A stretch of 64,000 nt of DNA from NCED01 sp035493955 (GTDB lineage: Bacteria > Pseudomonadota > Alphaproteobacteria > Caulobacterales > Caulobacteraceae): contig DATJHI010000041.1 in assembly GCA_035493955.1 (NCBI GenBank), forward strand, positions 1 through 64,000. Reading direction: 5' to 3'. Positions within the stretch are counted from its first letter, which is position 1. Each line of letters opens with the position of its first letter. This document shows positions 15,530-24,536 of this stretch, one piece after another. A program made the position numbers and the translations under genes. Below the pieces are notes generated by a model, which was given only the letters and a program-made list of their open reading frames with translations, was not told the DNA's origin and made no database searches.

Positions 15530-17074
15530 TCAGGATTTGACCCAGAAAGGCTCTGTCCTGGCGAACCGCCCGAAGGCCAGCATCGCCGCCTTGAGGATGT
15601 CCGACTCCTTGCCGCGCCGCCGGCCGACGATCAGGCCGGCGGCGAAGGCGGCCTCGGTTCCGCGCCGCCCCACCACCTCCACGGCCAGGCGTCCGGCGAC
15701 CGTGAGGTCGTTCAGCTCCCCCAGCCGGTCCTGAAGCGTCTTCAGGGCGTGCAGGTAACGGCTTCGCCGTTTGGGATGATCCGGAAAAGTCTCGGCGAAC
15801 AATTCGACGGCGTAACGCAACTTCTTGGCCATGATGCGCAGGTGATGCCGGCTTTGGGGATCGAGCCGTTTCAGGCCGCGGCCGCGCTTCTTCAGCTTGC
15901 GGTGAAGACGCTGGAGCGCCCCGGCGCCGAAGTCTCCGATCGGCGTGTCGCGCAGGCCGGCCGAGCCCTCGCCGTCGGCCCGGGTCCAGTCGCCGATCTC
16001 CACCCAGGCGGCCACCTGCAGCAGGAAATCGGCGAAGCGCCGGCTGTCGATCGCCGCCAGCGCCCGGTCGTAGGCGTCCGCCTGGGCTGACAACAGCCTG
16101 CGGCTCAGGGCGGAGACGGCCGGATCCTGGATTCCCCCGTCCTCGTCCTGCCCTAAGGTGTCGTGGATGAACACGTCGAGGTCGCGGGCCCGGTCAAGTT
16201 CGCCGGCCAGCCACCTGGCCTCGGCCTTGACCCAGTCGAACCGGGCGTCCGTGACCATCGGCTTGAAGGTGGACAGCACCGCGCGCAGGCGGCGGAGACC
16301 GACGCGGGTCTGGTGCAGCGCCTGGGGGCTGCGCACCCGTCTCAGCAACTGGGCGTTGCCCGCGACCTGGGCCAGGCAGCTGCGGACGGACAGGCGAAAG
16401 GCCTCGGCCGCGGGCGTGGTCGCGCTCAGCGCGGTCTGCTCGGCCTTGAAGGCGACGGTGGCGTCATGGCCAGCCAGCCTGTAGCCGCGCTCAGCCTTGG
16501 TGGCGAAGGACAGGCGGATCGGCACGGTCTCGGCCAGGTCTCGCGCCAGGCCGAACAGGGCCGAAGCGTCGCCGGACTTGAGCTCGAGCTCCAGTTCGCG
16601 GATCGGCTCGCGGCTGGAGTCGGCGCGAATCTCTCCCCGGTCGAGGCTCACCTCGACCTGGGCGCCGCCCACGTCGCACATCCGCACCGCGCGCTCGACC
16701 GTGGTGGAGAAAACCGGCTCCAGATCGCTGCAGGCCAGGCCTTCCAGGACCTCTCCGGCCGGGGTGTTGGCCAGGGACTGCGCGTCCGGCCGGCGGTTGG
16801 AGACGGCGGTTTCCCATTCGCCCCGCTCGATCAGCCCCGACCCGGAACGGGTCTTGACGGTCTGGACGAAACGCCCGGCCCGCTCGCGCACCCGCAAGGA
16901 AAGGCCCGCGTTGCGAAGGTCGTGGTCCGGCGTATCGAAATAGACGGAACGGAGCTTCTCGGCTCCCGCCGTCGCAGCAAGGACCGGGTGCTTCCTCAGC
17001 CTGGCCAACGCGCCCGCTGCGATCTCGAACTTGAGTTCGGTCTCGGATGTTCGCGCGTCGTCCACAAAGGACAT
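15530..17074 (-). CDS. CYTH-CHAD domain protein (inorganic triphosphatase-like)
   Basis: A 514-residue protein with an N-terminal CYTH domain (about 10-205) carrying the ExExK-like metal/triphosphate motif ETELKFE, and a C-terminal CHAD domain (about 225-500) with its conserved histidines (LHQTRVGLRRLRAVLS, HHLRIMAKKLRYAVELF). CYTH domains hydrolyse inorganic triphosphate (E. coli YgiF has this fusion); CHAD domains bind polyphosphate granules. The whole protein is therefore likely to be a cytoplasmic polyphosphate-associated tripolyphosphatase. ATG at 17074. It appears monocistronic. About 260 bases separate it from the Crp/Fnr gene; I see no gene in that stretch. Confidence 0.9.
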   Translation of the reverse strand: MSFVDDARTSETELKFEIAAGALARLRKHPVLAATAGAEKLRSVYFDTPDHDLRNAGLSLRVRERAGRFVQTVKTRSGSGLIERGEWETAVSNRRPDAQSLANTPAGEVLEGLACSDLEPVFSTTVERAVRMCDVGGAQVEVSLDRGEIRADSSREPIRELELELKSGDASALFGLARDLAETVPIRLSFATKAERGYRLAGHDATVAFKAEQTALSATTPAAEAFRLSVRSCLAQVAGNAQLLRRVRSPQALHQTRVGLRRLRAVLSTFKPMVTDARFDWVKAEARWLAGELDRARDLDVFIHDTLGQDEDGGIQDPAVSALSRRLLSAQADAYDRALAAIDSRRFADFLLQVAAWVEIGDWTRADGEGSAGLRDTPIGDFGAGALQRLHRKLKKRGRGLKRLDPQSRHHLRIMAKKLRYAVELFAETFPDHPKRRSRYLHALKTLQDRLGELNDLTVAGRLAVEVVGRRGTEAAFAAGLIVGRRRGKESDILKAAMLAFGRFARTEPFWVKS

Positions 17075-17237
17075 GCCTGAGCCTGTGTTCAGCCTCGTCG
17101 CAGCCAGGGAAGCCCGCGGCTCAGCCGCCGAACATTTCGCAAACCGCTTTGTCCACAGGCCTCAAGTTTTGAGAATTGTCCAGACCCGGGCGGCCAGGCT
17201 CGCCGCATCTTGATCCTGGAGCCTTCGCCGAACGCCC

Positions 17238-18497
17238 TTAGAAACGCAACCGCAGCGACGACTGGACTGTGGTCTGCGTTTGCTTGTCGTCGTCGACCCC
17301 AACGTATTCGCGCGCGTAGCGGGCGCTGTCCACATGCACGACTTCGACCAGCACGGCGACCTTGGGCGTCAGGTCGCGGCGCAGGGCTGCGGTATAGGCC
17401 CAGCCCCATTCGTTGTTGTTGTCGCGCTGCACATAGGTCTGATCGACCGTGTCGAACCAATCGATCCGGCCGGTGAGGGAGGTGGCGCCGAAACTGTGGG
17501 TCGCCAGCACATAGGCGGACGAGAAGGTGACGTCGATCCAGATTCCCTGGGGCGTGGGATAGCCCTCCAGGGTCCTGCCGGTTATCGCCTGGGCCAGGAT
17601 CAGGGTGTGCGGATCGACGTCCCAACTGGCGCCCAGGTTCCAGAATTTGGTCTCCCACGACCACTGGTCGTTGACTACCGCCGTGCGGTTGCCGGCGTTG
17701 TTGTAGTAGAACAGGTTGAAGGCGACCGGCCCGGCCGTCCGCCAGTCCAGCCGCCCATAGTAGCCGACGCGGCCGGTAAGATTGAGCGTGGGTATGGTGT
17801 AGGGGGCCTGGGCTCGCCAGATTCCCTGGTATTCGGGCTCCAGCCGCGGCAGCGGGAGCTCGCCGAAGGCGGTGGTCTTGATATCGTCAAGGGCCCAGCC
17901 GCGCAGCGACAGCAGCGTGCCGGACGTGTCGTTGTAGCCGAACCCCGCCACGGTCGCGCTGAACTCCTGGTCGCCGATCGTGCGGGTGAGTTTCTGCTCG
18001 AAACCGAGGACCTTCACCTCCTCGCCGACCCAGCTGTTGATGGCCGAGGGGGTTATGGTGTGGGCGACGCCCCAGGCGGGGTCGGTGTGCTCCAGCGAGA
18101 TCGGCGGATAGAACAGGCCCGCCCGTGCGCTGTATCGCCAGTCGCTGCGCGGCGCCGGTTTGTAGGCGAGGTAGGCTTCGGTCACGTCGATGAAATGGGT
18201 CTGGCCCGCCTGGGCGTCCAGTTGGACCACCGCGCCGAGATCCCAGGTGAAGCGCGGCTTCCAGACCACGGCCGCTTCGGCCACCTGCGGCGTGATGCGG
18301 AATCCGTCCCTTGCGCCGCTGAAGCGGCCCTTGCCGTAGCCCCCGTCGGTCCAGGACCGCTCGCCGTCCGCCGCGGCCAGGCGCAGGTCGACGAGGCCCG
18401 ACAGGGTTTCATGGGAAAGCAGGTCGACTTGCGCCCATGCCGGCGCCGCCGCGCCAAGGGCGAGCGCCAGGGTCCAGGCGGCTGCGGGGCGGATCAC
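17238..18497 (-). CDS. outer-membrane beta-barrel (porin-like) protein
   Basis: A 419-residue exported protein: signal peptide (1-22, AWA-Q cleavage), then alternating amphipathic strands rich in Trp/Tyr with short turns, ending LRLRF with the terminal Phe typical of BAM substrates. No TonB plug is present. It resembles porin-like proteins that are often found with cupredoxin-like and signalling genes. The GTG start at 18497 overlaps the stop of the upstream kinase gene by four bases (GTGA), so the two are co-translated. It forms the last gene of a cupredoxin / kinase / barrel operon. The function may be a channel or an outer-membrane part of a sensing module; the substrate is unknown. Confidence 0.8.
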   Translation of the reverse strand: MIRPAAAWTLALALGAAAPAWAQVDLLSHETLSGLVDLRLAAADGERSWTDGGYGKGRFSGARDGFRITPQVAEAAVVWKPRFTWDLGAVVQLDAQAGQTHFIDVTEAYLAYKPAPRSDWRYSARAGLFYPPISLEHTDPAWGVAHTITPSAINSWVGEEVKVLGFEQKLTRTIGDQEFSATVAGFGYNDTSGTLLSLRGWALDDIKTTAFGELPLPRLEPEYQGIWRAQAPYTIPTLNLTGRVGYYGRLDWRTAGPVAFNLFYYNNAGNRTAVVNDQWSWETKFWNLGASWDVDPHTLILAQAITGRTLEGYPTPQGIWIDVTFSSAYVLATHSFGATSLTGRIDWFDTVDQTYVQRDNNNEWGWAYTAALRRDLTPKVAVLVEVVHVDSARYAREYVGVDDDKQTQTTVQSSLRLRF

Positions 18498-20332
18498 GCC
18501 ACCCCCCGGATCGCCGCGGCTTCGGCTGCGGCCTGGGCGGCCAGAGGCAGTTGCAGCTCGAGGGTGAAGATCGAACCGCCCTCGGGTCGCGGCGCACCGT
18601 CGAGCGTCCCGCCCATTAGTTCGGCGAGGCCGCGGGAAATGCTCAGGCCCAGTCCGGTCCCGCCATACTGGCGGGTGGCCGAACCGTCCGCCTGCTTGAA
18701 GCGCTCGAACAGACGTTCGGTCATGGCCGGATCGAAACCGACGCCCGTGTCGGCGACGGTGATGCGGAAACGCGGCTGGCCGCCGGCATCGGTCTGGGAC
18801 AGGGCCAGCCGCACTCCTCCGGACGCCGTGAACTTGACCGCGTTGGAAAGCAGGTTGTCGAGGATCTGACGCAGCCGCTGCGGGTCGCCCATCACCACCG
18901 GATCGGGGCCGTCGGGGATGTCGACGGCCAGGCTCAGCCGCTTCTTGGCCGCCGGACCTTCGAAAGCCGCGCCGGCCGCGCGCACGGCGGCGCCGATGGA
19001 GAAGGGTTGGGCGACCACCTCGGTCTGGCCGGCGCTCAGCTTCGCCGCATCGAGGATGTCCGAAAGCAGGATCTCGAGCTGGCGGGCCGAATCCGTCACC
19101 GTGCCGATCAGCCTGGCCTGCGTCGGCTCCTTCACCAGGCCGGCGAGCACCTGGGCAAGCCCGATCACCCCGTTCAGAGGGGTCCGGAGTTCGTGGCTCA
19201 TATTGGCCAGGAATTCATTGGTGGTGCGGTTCGCGGTCTCGGCGCGGTCGAGCGCCACCGCCAGGGTCTCGGCGTCCCGGAGCATCTTGGCCTCGCGATC
19301 GCGGATCTCCGCGGCCATGCTGTTGAAGCTGTCGGCCAGGGCGGCGATCTCATCTCGGCTCTTGACCGTAACGGTCGCATCCTCGCCGACCTTCAGTCGC
19401 CGGGCCGCCTCCTCGAGGGCCGTGATCGGCCGGGTCACGCTGCCGGCCAGCAGGAAACTGCCGATCACGACCAGAACGACACCCAGGGCGCCGGTGATCA
19501 GCAGAGTCTGGACCAGAGGCCTGAAGGGCGCCATGGCCTTGGCCAGGGGGTAGCGCAGCATCAGCACCGTCGGCGGGCTTTCGCCCAGTGAATGCAGGGG
19601 TTTGACCAGGGCGATGGCGGCCCCGGACGGGATGGAGATATCCCGCGGGGCGCGGGTCTTGAGCGTCAGGCCGCTGGCGATGAAACGGCTGACCAGACCG
19701 CCCTCTTTCGGGTCCACATGGCCCGTGGCCGCCACCCAGTCGCCCGCGGGCCGACGGCTCAGGACCATGGCGTCGAGAGGGATGGCGGAAAGCTGCTCCA
19801 GGGATTTCATCTCCTGGGCGTCGAGGCGCTGGGCGAACACCACCCAGCCCGCCAGGGTGGGCGACAGTATAGGCGCCGAGACGGCCTGATAGGGCTGATC
19901 GTCGAGGACGAACACGCCCGAAGCATCCTCGCCCTCGTCCAGGGCGCGGTAGATCTGGCCTCCGACGCCGCCGATGGAGCGGCCGTCCGCCGTGGTCACG
20001 TTCCCGTCCACCCCGACGATGAAGGCCAGATCGATGCCGAGGCGGGCGCGCAGGTTCTGCAGGGCCGAGCGGGCGGTCGCCGCGTCTCCCGTCGCCACGG
20101 CGGCGCGGAAGCCGAAATCTCGCGACAGCAGGCCCGCGCTGTCCTGGAGCTCCTGCGACCGCAGCGCCCAGGTGCGGTCGAACACCGTGCCCGAGGCCTG
20201 CAGTTCGTCGCGGACCATGCGTTCGGCGTTGTGGGCGATGGCGCTGTAGACCGCCAGCGACACCACGAGCAGGATCGCCCCGAACAGGCCAGCGTAGAGC
20301 ACCGCGAGTTTTGTCGAAAGGCGGCGGAACAT
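18494..20332 (-). CDS. membrane sensor histidine kinase, double-Cache type
   Basis: A 612-residue sensor kinase: TM1 (about 11-33), a large periplasmic domain (about 35-272) resembling a double Cache sensor, TM2 (about 275-297), HAMP (about 298-352), HisKA with the phospho-acceptor H380 (NMSHELRTPLNG), and HATPase with NLLSNAVKF, DTGVGF and GGTGLGLSI boxes. There is no receiver domain, so it must phosphorylate a separate response regulator, none of which is adjacent. It lies between a cupredoxin-like gene (8 bases upstream) and an outer-membrane barrel gene (4-base overlap). That context suggests it senses something in the periplasm bound or delivered by these partners, perhaps copper or a redox compound. 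Confidence 0.9.
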   Translation of the reverse strand: MFRRLSTKLAVLYAGLFGAILLVVSLAVYSAIAHNAERMVRDELQASGTVFDRTWALRSQELQDSAGLLSRDFGFRAAVATGDAATARSALQNLRARLGIDLAFIVGVDGNVTTADGRSIGGVGGQIYRALDEGEDASGVFVLDDQPYQAVSAPILSPTLAGWVVFAQRLDAQEMKSLEQLSAIPLDAMVLSRRPAGDWVAATGHVDPKEGGLVSRFIASGLTLKTRAPRDISIPSGAAIALVKPLHSLGESPPTVLMLRYPLAKAMAPFRPLVQTLLITGALGVVLVVIGSFLLAGSVTRPITALEEAARRLKVGEDATVTVKSRDEIAALADSFNSMAAEIRDREAKMLRDAETLAVALDRAETANRTTNEFLANMSHELRTPLNGVIGLAQVLAGLVKEPTQARLIGTVTDSARQLEILLSDILDAAKLSAGQTEVVAQPFSIGAAVRAAGAAFEGPAAKKRLSLAVDIPDGPDPVVMGDPQRLRQILDNLLSNAVKFTASGGVRLALSQTDAGGQPRFRITVADTGVGFDPAMTERLFERFKQADGSATRQYGGTGLGLSISRGLAELMGGTLDGAPRPEGGSIFTLELQLPLAAQAAAEAAAIRGVA

Positions 20333-20340
20333 CGGCGGGC

Positions 20341-20967
20341 TCAGTAGGCGCTGTGGCGGATGGGCGGCTTGCGCAGCTCCGCCGACACCACTTCGACGGA
20401 CGCCGGATCTCGCAACACCAGTTGGCGCACCACCTCGTTGTTCGGCGCGCGCAGATAGGGGCGCCAGACGCGCAGGGTCGCCGCCCCCGTGGGCAGGCCA
20501 TGCAGCGTGACCGAGCCGGTCGGCCCGGTTTTGATCGCGAACGGCGTGTCGACGACCTTGATGAAGGCCACCATGCTGTCGTGGATGTTGCAGCCGAGCG
20601 CCACGACCCCGACCTTCTCGAACCGCACGGTCGGCGTTTCACCCTTGCCGTAGAGCTTCAGTTCGAACCGCTTGGCCGGCGAAAACGAATAGACGTGATG
20701 GCGGACACCGTCGCGGTTGGGAAAGGCGACATCGCCGTTCACAGGCGTGATCAACACGAAGGGGTCGAACTGAAGGTTCTGCTGGCCCATCTCCTGGGGC
20801 CAGGCGAAGCGGATCGGCTGGGCGCCCACGCCGGCGGCAGGATGGACGGTGACAACGGCGTCGCGGATCGGTTCGCCGGCGGCAGTGCGCACATTGACCG
20901 TCAGATCGGCCGCCACAGCTTCCGTGCAGAAGAGTGAGCCGAGGAAGACAAGGGCGGCCGCGCGCAT
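20341..20967 (-). CDS. periplasmic cupredoxin-like ('methylamine utilization') protein
   Basis: A 208-residue exported protein: signal peptide (1-19, AVA-A), an Ig-like beta region (20-60), then a cupredoxin core with FPNRDGVRHHVYSFS (His ligand region), a following GCNIHDSMVAF block in which Cys, His three residues on and Met three further form a type-1 copper centre, and a C-terminal beta region. Proteins with this pattern are routinely annotated as methylamine utilization proteins, although no methylamine pathway is nearby here. It starts an operon with a sensor kinase and an outer-membrane barrel. A role as copper-binding electron carrier or sensor accessory is likely; no direct evidence for methylamine oxidation. 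Confidence 0.82.
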   Translation of the reverse strand: MRAAALVFLGSLFCTEAVAADLTVNVRTAAGEPIRDAVVTVHPAAGVGAQPIRFAWPQEMGQQNLQFDPFVLITPVNGDVAFPNRDGVRHHVYSFSPAKRFELKLYGKGETPTVRFEKVGVVALGCNIHDSMVAFIKVVDTPFAIKTGPTGSVTLHGLPTGAATLRVWRPYLRAPNNEVVRQLVLRDPASVEVVSAELRKPPIRHSAY

Positions 20968-21376
20968 ACGAGCACCTTAACCATAGTTGGTGAACCGGCC
21001 GTAAAGAACCCAGGCCCGAACAAGGCCGTCGCGCCCCAAGATCGAGCCGGGAACTATTGCTTGCACGCCTGCGAATAGGCACACTCCCCGCGGGATAATT
21101 TGGAATGTAGATCGCCGAGGCCGAATAGATTCGCAACCATAAGTTGTCGATATTGGATATATGCATCCATGACCACTTCCACCGGCTAGTCATAGCATTT
21201 GCTCGGGCCGCAGATAGCGACTTATTCGTCGAAATACCGCATCGACCCGGCTCGCGGAGCGATGAACTACGACCTTGAGAACAAACTCCGGTCCGTGGTG
21301 GATTTTATGTTGGCGCTGTCTGACCTTCGGCCACGTTCCGGGCCTGGAGCGTCTTGGCTGAACCGGCCGTCGGCCG
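20968..21376. other. non-coding region, promoter of the cupredoxin operon
   Basis: Between the cupredoxin gene start and the NUDIX gene end there are 409 bases without a credible gene. The portion 21060-21250 is relatively AT-rich. An open frame at 21199-21402 exists but lacks a ribosome-binding site and runs into the end of the NUDIX gene, so I do not call it. The promoter for the leftward cupredoxin operon must lie here; no sigma consensus is convincing. Confidence 0.45.
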
Positions 21377-21820
21377 CTAAAACTGCCCGAACGCGAGAAT
21401 AATGGCCTTGAGCTCCGGCTCCTCCACCGCTTCGGCGGCGTCGGCGATGGAAAACCAGCGACGGTCGCGCTGGGCCATTTCGGGCCATGAGGCCCGCTCC
21501 TGCAACACCTCGAGGGCGAACACCCTCACCTTCACCCGCAAGGCCGCTCCGTTGCCGAGGCGCTTGAGGTAGGGGTAGACCCCGAGGGCCGTGCGGCTGA
21601 TCTTGCCGGTGACGCCGGCCTCCTCCAGGGCTTCCCGCGCCGCGGCCGCGTAGGGCTTGCGGCTCTTCATCGGCCAGCCCTTGGGAATGACCCACCGGCG
21701 GGTGTCGCGCGATGTGACCAGCATGATCTCCGGAGCTCCGGCCTGCCGGAACGGCAAGGCCGCGTACTGGACCCCGGGTTTGGTCATCTGCTGGCCGCGC
21801 TTGCCCGGGTCCCCCCTCAT
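21377..21820 (-). CDS. NUDIX hydrolase
   Basis: A 147-residue NUDIX pyrophosphatase. The NUDIX box (GX5EX7REUXEEXGU) is recognisable as GWPMKSRKPYAAAAREALEEAGV, with the REALEEAG core metal-binding glutamates intact. The N-terminal MTKPGVQYAALPFR and RDTRRWVIPKGWP blocks match the alphaproteobacterial NUDIX group that resembles diphosphoinositol polyphosphate/dinucleoside polyphosphate hydrolases (MutT/DIPP type). The start at 21820 is chosen; ATG at 21787 is equally possible, and neither has a strong ribosome-binding site. Substrate unknown: probably a nucleoside diphosphate linked to another moiety. Confidence 0.87.
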   Translation of the reverse strand: MRGDPGKRGQQMTKPGVQYAALPFRQAGAPEIMLVTSRDTRRWVIPKGWPMKSRKPYAAAAREALEEAGVTGKISRTALGVYPYLKRLGNGAALRVKVRVFALEVLQERASWPEMAQRDRRWFSIADAAEAVEEPELKAIILAFGQF

Positions 21821-22047
21821 GGGGACGTCCGGACGGGATCGGGACGGAGCGACGCCAAAACGATCATGAACACGACGCCCAACAGCGCTCCATAGGTGCA
21901 AGGACAAGGCGAGCCGGCGACCGCCGCGGAAGGGGAGGGGCGCAATTCCGCTATGAACTACGTCCGTCCCCGGATCAACCGCCCCGGCGCCCCATGTCGC
22001 CGCGGGGGCGACGGTCGAGGCCTGTGGCCGACCGGAGCGGCCAAGCC

Positions 22048-23796
22048 TCACACCTTCGCTCCCAGCAAAGCCTTCAGAGCCGCGGCCAGGTTTTCAATGG
22101 TGTAGGGCTTGGGAAGCAGCCTGCGGCCTTCCCGCTGGGCGGCTGCCGCCGCCGGGCTGAAACCGGTGGTGAGCAGGATCGGCAGCTCCGGACGGCGGCG
22201 CCCCACCTCCCGCGCCAACTCGATCCCATCCATCCCGCCAGGCATGACCATGTCCGAAAACACCAGGTCGAAGGCGGGTTCATGATCAAGGACATCCAGG
22301 GCCGCGGCCGCAGCCGAAGCGTGGCTGACCTCGTAGCCGAGGTCCTTGAGCATCTCGCAGACCATGGCCGCCACCGCGGGGTCGTCCTCGACCAGCAGTA
22401 TCCGACCCTGTCCGTCCGGGACCGATTCAAGGGTTTTCGGCTCCTCGGCCCGCGTGAGCGGCTTTCGGCTGCGGGGAAGATAAAGCGACACCTTGGTGCC
22501 GCGGCCGACCACGCTGTCGATCCGGGCGTCCCCGCCCGAGCTGCGGGTGAAGCCGTAGACCTGGCTCAAGCCCAGCCCGGTTCCCTTGCCGACCTCCTTG
22601 GTGGTGAAGAAGGGCTCGAACACGTGGCCGATCTGGTCCGGCGCTATGCCGCCGCCGGTGTCGGACACCGACAGGCGCACATAGTCGCCCAAAAGCTCAC
22701 CCTGTTTGAAGCCGGCTAGGTTCTCCGCCTCGATCCGCACCTGCCCGCCGCTGGGCATGGCGTCGCGGGCGTTGACCGCCAGGTTCAGCAGCGCAAGCTC
22801 CAGCTCGCTCGGGTCGGCCTCCACGGCCCAGAGGTCCGGCGGCAGGCTCAGGGCGACTTGGATGTTCTCCCGCAGGGAGCGCTCCAACAACACTCCCATG
22901 CCTTCGATGCGAGCCGCCAGGTCGATCACTTCCGGCTTCAGGGCGCCGCGCCGGGCGAAGGTGAGAAGCTGGCGGGTCAGACCGGCTCCACGTTCGACCG
23001 CCTGGCGCACCCCCGCTCTGATCGCTTCCCGCCGGACCGGGTCGGTCGTGCGATCGATCAGGTCGAGCCCGCTGGAGGCGACCATCAGTATGTTGTTGAA
23101 ATCATGGGCCACCCCGCCGGTCAGCCGACCCAGGGCTTCCAGACGCTGGCTCTGACGCAGGGCCTCCTCGGCGCGTTCCCGCTCGGCGATCTGCACCAAC
23201 AACTGTCGGTTGGCGTCGGCCAATTCGTCGGCGCGGGTCGCCAGTTCCCGGCTGGCGCGGGTCATCAGGCCGTGGGCGACCGAGAGCACCCCCACCATCA
23301 CCAGGGCCATGATCACCAGAAGGCCGGTTCCGCCATAACGGACCCACCGGCGGGCGAAAGGCTCCGTCGCCATCTGGACCGAGACCAGCCCCAGCTCCTG
23401 ATCGTCCTGGACCACCGGGGCGGTGACCACCAGACGCCCCTGTTCGACATGGGGCGGCGTGGGGCGGACGTGGGCGGGCGCCGTCAGGCCCGGACGGGCG
23501 TAGCTCGCCACCAGGACGCCGTTCTCGTCATAGACCCCGGCAGTCTCCACCTCCGGGTTCGCCCTGAGGGCGGCGATATATTCGCTTGCGGCGTTGCGGT
23601 CGTTGAAGGCCAGGGCCGCGGTGACGCTGGCGGCGAGGATCTGGGCTTGAACCCCCGCTTCCTGCTGCTTCTGTCCCTGATAGACCCGCTCGCTGTAGGC
23701 GCCGATGGCGAGGCCGGTCATCAGCAACACCACGGCGCTGGCGAGGGCGATCGCCGGCACCAGGCGCCAGCGCAGGGGGATCTTGGGCGGAGTCAT
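22048..23796 (-). CDS. hybrid sensor histidine kinase with CHASE8-like sensor and receiver domain
   Basis: A 582-residue kinase: TM1 (about 13-33), a short periplasmic CHASE8-like domain (about 35-148; QEAGVQAQILAASVTAALAFND is the hallmark first helix), TM2 (about 155-175), coiled coil, HisKA of the NtrB-like type with H231 in GGVAHDFNN, HATPase (DTGGGI, GKGTGLGLSQVYG) and a C-terminal receiver domain (about 460-580) with the phospho-acceptor Asp in FSDMVMPGG. CHASE8 is the domain through which YfiN senses the periplasmic repressor YfiR. Here the gene overlaps an upstream yfiR-like gene by four bases (ATGA), so the same sensing principle is probably wired to a phosphorelay rather than to a GGDEF domain. 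Confidence 0.9.
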   Translation of the reverse strand: MTPPKIPLRWRLVPAIALASAVVLLMTGLAIGAYSERVYQGQKQQEAGVQAQILAASVTAALAFNDRNAASEYIAALRANPEVETAGVYDENGVLVASYARPGLTAPAHVRPTPPHVEQGRLVVTAPVVQDDQELGLVSVQMATEPFARRWVRYGGTGLLVIMALVMVGVLSVAHGLMTRASRELATRADELADANRQLLVQIAERERAEEALRQSQRLEALGRLTGGVAHDFNNILMVASSGLDLIDRTTDPVRREAIRAGVRQAVERGAGLTRQLLTFARRGALKPEVIDLAARIEGMGVLLERSLRENIQVALSLPPDLWAVEADPSELELALLNLAVNARDAMPSGGQVRIEAENLAGFKQGELLGDYVRLSVSDTGGGIAPDQIGHVFEPFFTTKEVGKGTGLGLSQVYGFTRSSGGDARIDSVVGRGTKVSLYLPRSRKPLTRAEEPKTLESVPDGQGRILLVEDDPAVAAMVCEMLKDLGYEVSHASAAAAALDVLDHEPAFDLVFSDMVMPGGMDGIELAREVGRRRPELPILLTTGFSPAAAAAQREGRRLLPKPYTIENLAAALKALLGAKV

Positions 23797-24407
23797 GGCG
23801 CCCCCTCCCCTGGCGAGCGCGCGTTCAAGGCCAGGCTTTGCAGCTTCGAACTGATGGACAGGCCGTTCTGCACGGCGGCGCGGGCGTCGATCTCGAATCG
23901 GACCCGGCTGTTCTGAAGCACGAAGGTGATGATCCCGCGCGAGCCGTCGCCGTGGGCGCCGTCGGTGACGGTCAGCACGGGTTCGCCCTGGACGGCCGCG
24001 AGCGCCTGGGCCGGCGGCTGGATTTTCGACCCTGCGGCGTACAGGACGTGGCAGGGCGGGCCGCCGCGGTCGATTTTGGCCATTCGGCGAACCGTCACCG
24101 GATGGCGACCGACACGCTGACCCGCAGCGGCCTGGTCCAGCACCGCCCCGAACGGATCGTCCCCGACGACGCACAGCACGAACGGCGAGGACGGGGTCTC
24201 GAAGGCCGAAGCCGGCCATTCCACGAAGGGGCCGAACTTATAGAGGAAGGCCGCCTTGACCGGATATTCGAGCGACGAGGGCGGGGCTTGCGCGCCAGCG
24301 GCCAAGGGAGCGAACAGGGCGCACATCAGGGTCGCGGCGATCGCCAGCCGACCCCCCGTCCCCTTTCGCCGCCGAAGCCCTCGGTTCGCGCTCGCCAACC
24401 GGTCCAC
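23793..24407 (-). CDS. YfiR-family (DUF4154) periplasmic protein
   Basis: A 204-residue exported protein: signal peptide (about 20-42; AAGAQA cleavage), then the DUF4154 core beginning LEYPVKAAFLYKFGPFVEWP and ending VRFEIDARAAVQNGLSISSKLQSLAL, both highly characteristic. In Pseudomonas, YfiR binds and silences the CHASE8-containing cyclase YfiN from the periplasm and releases it under envelope or redox stress. The downstream gene, overlapping by four bases, encodes a CHASE8-like hybrid kinase, the obvious partner. The start is GTG at 24407. A single short leader separates it from the zwf gene, which is transcribed divergently. Confidence 0.88.
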   Translation of the reverse strand: MDRLASANRGLRRRKGTGGRLAIAATLMCALFAPLAAGAQAPPSSLEYPVKAAFLYKFGPFVEWPASAFETPSSPFVLCVVGDDPFGAVLDQAAAGQRVGRHPVTVRRMAKIDRGGPPCHVLYAAGSKIQPPAQALAAVQGEPVLTVTDGAHGDGSRGIITFVLQNSRVRFEIDARAAVQNGLSISSKLQSLALNARSPGEGAP

Positions 24408-24536
24408 CCCGTTTCCATAGGCTGTCCGGCACAGCCTATACGCGAAGCCGTGTCGTTTTTAATGGAATGATGTCCTAAGGGATAATGCGGCCTTAAAGCG
24501 GCGCCGCTCGGCGCCGGCGAGCCCGGAGCTCCGATT

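Noticed and set aside
21199..21402. Rightward 67-codon open frame next to the NUDIX gene
   Set aside because: No ribosome-binding site, no recognisable protein and overlap with the NUDIX gene end.
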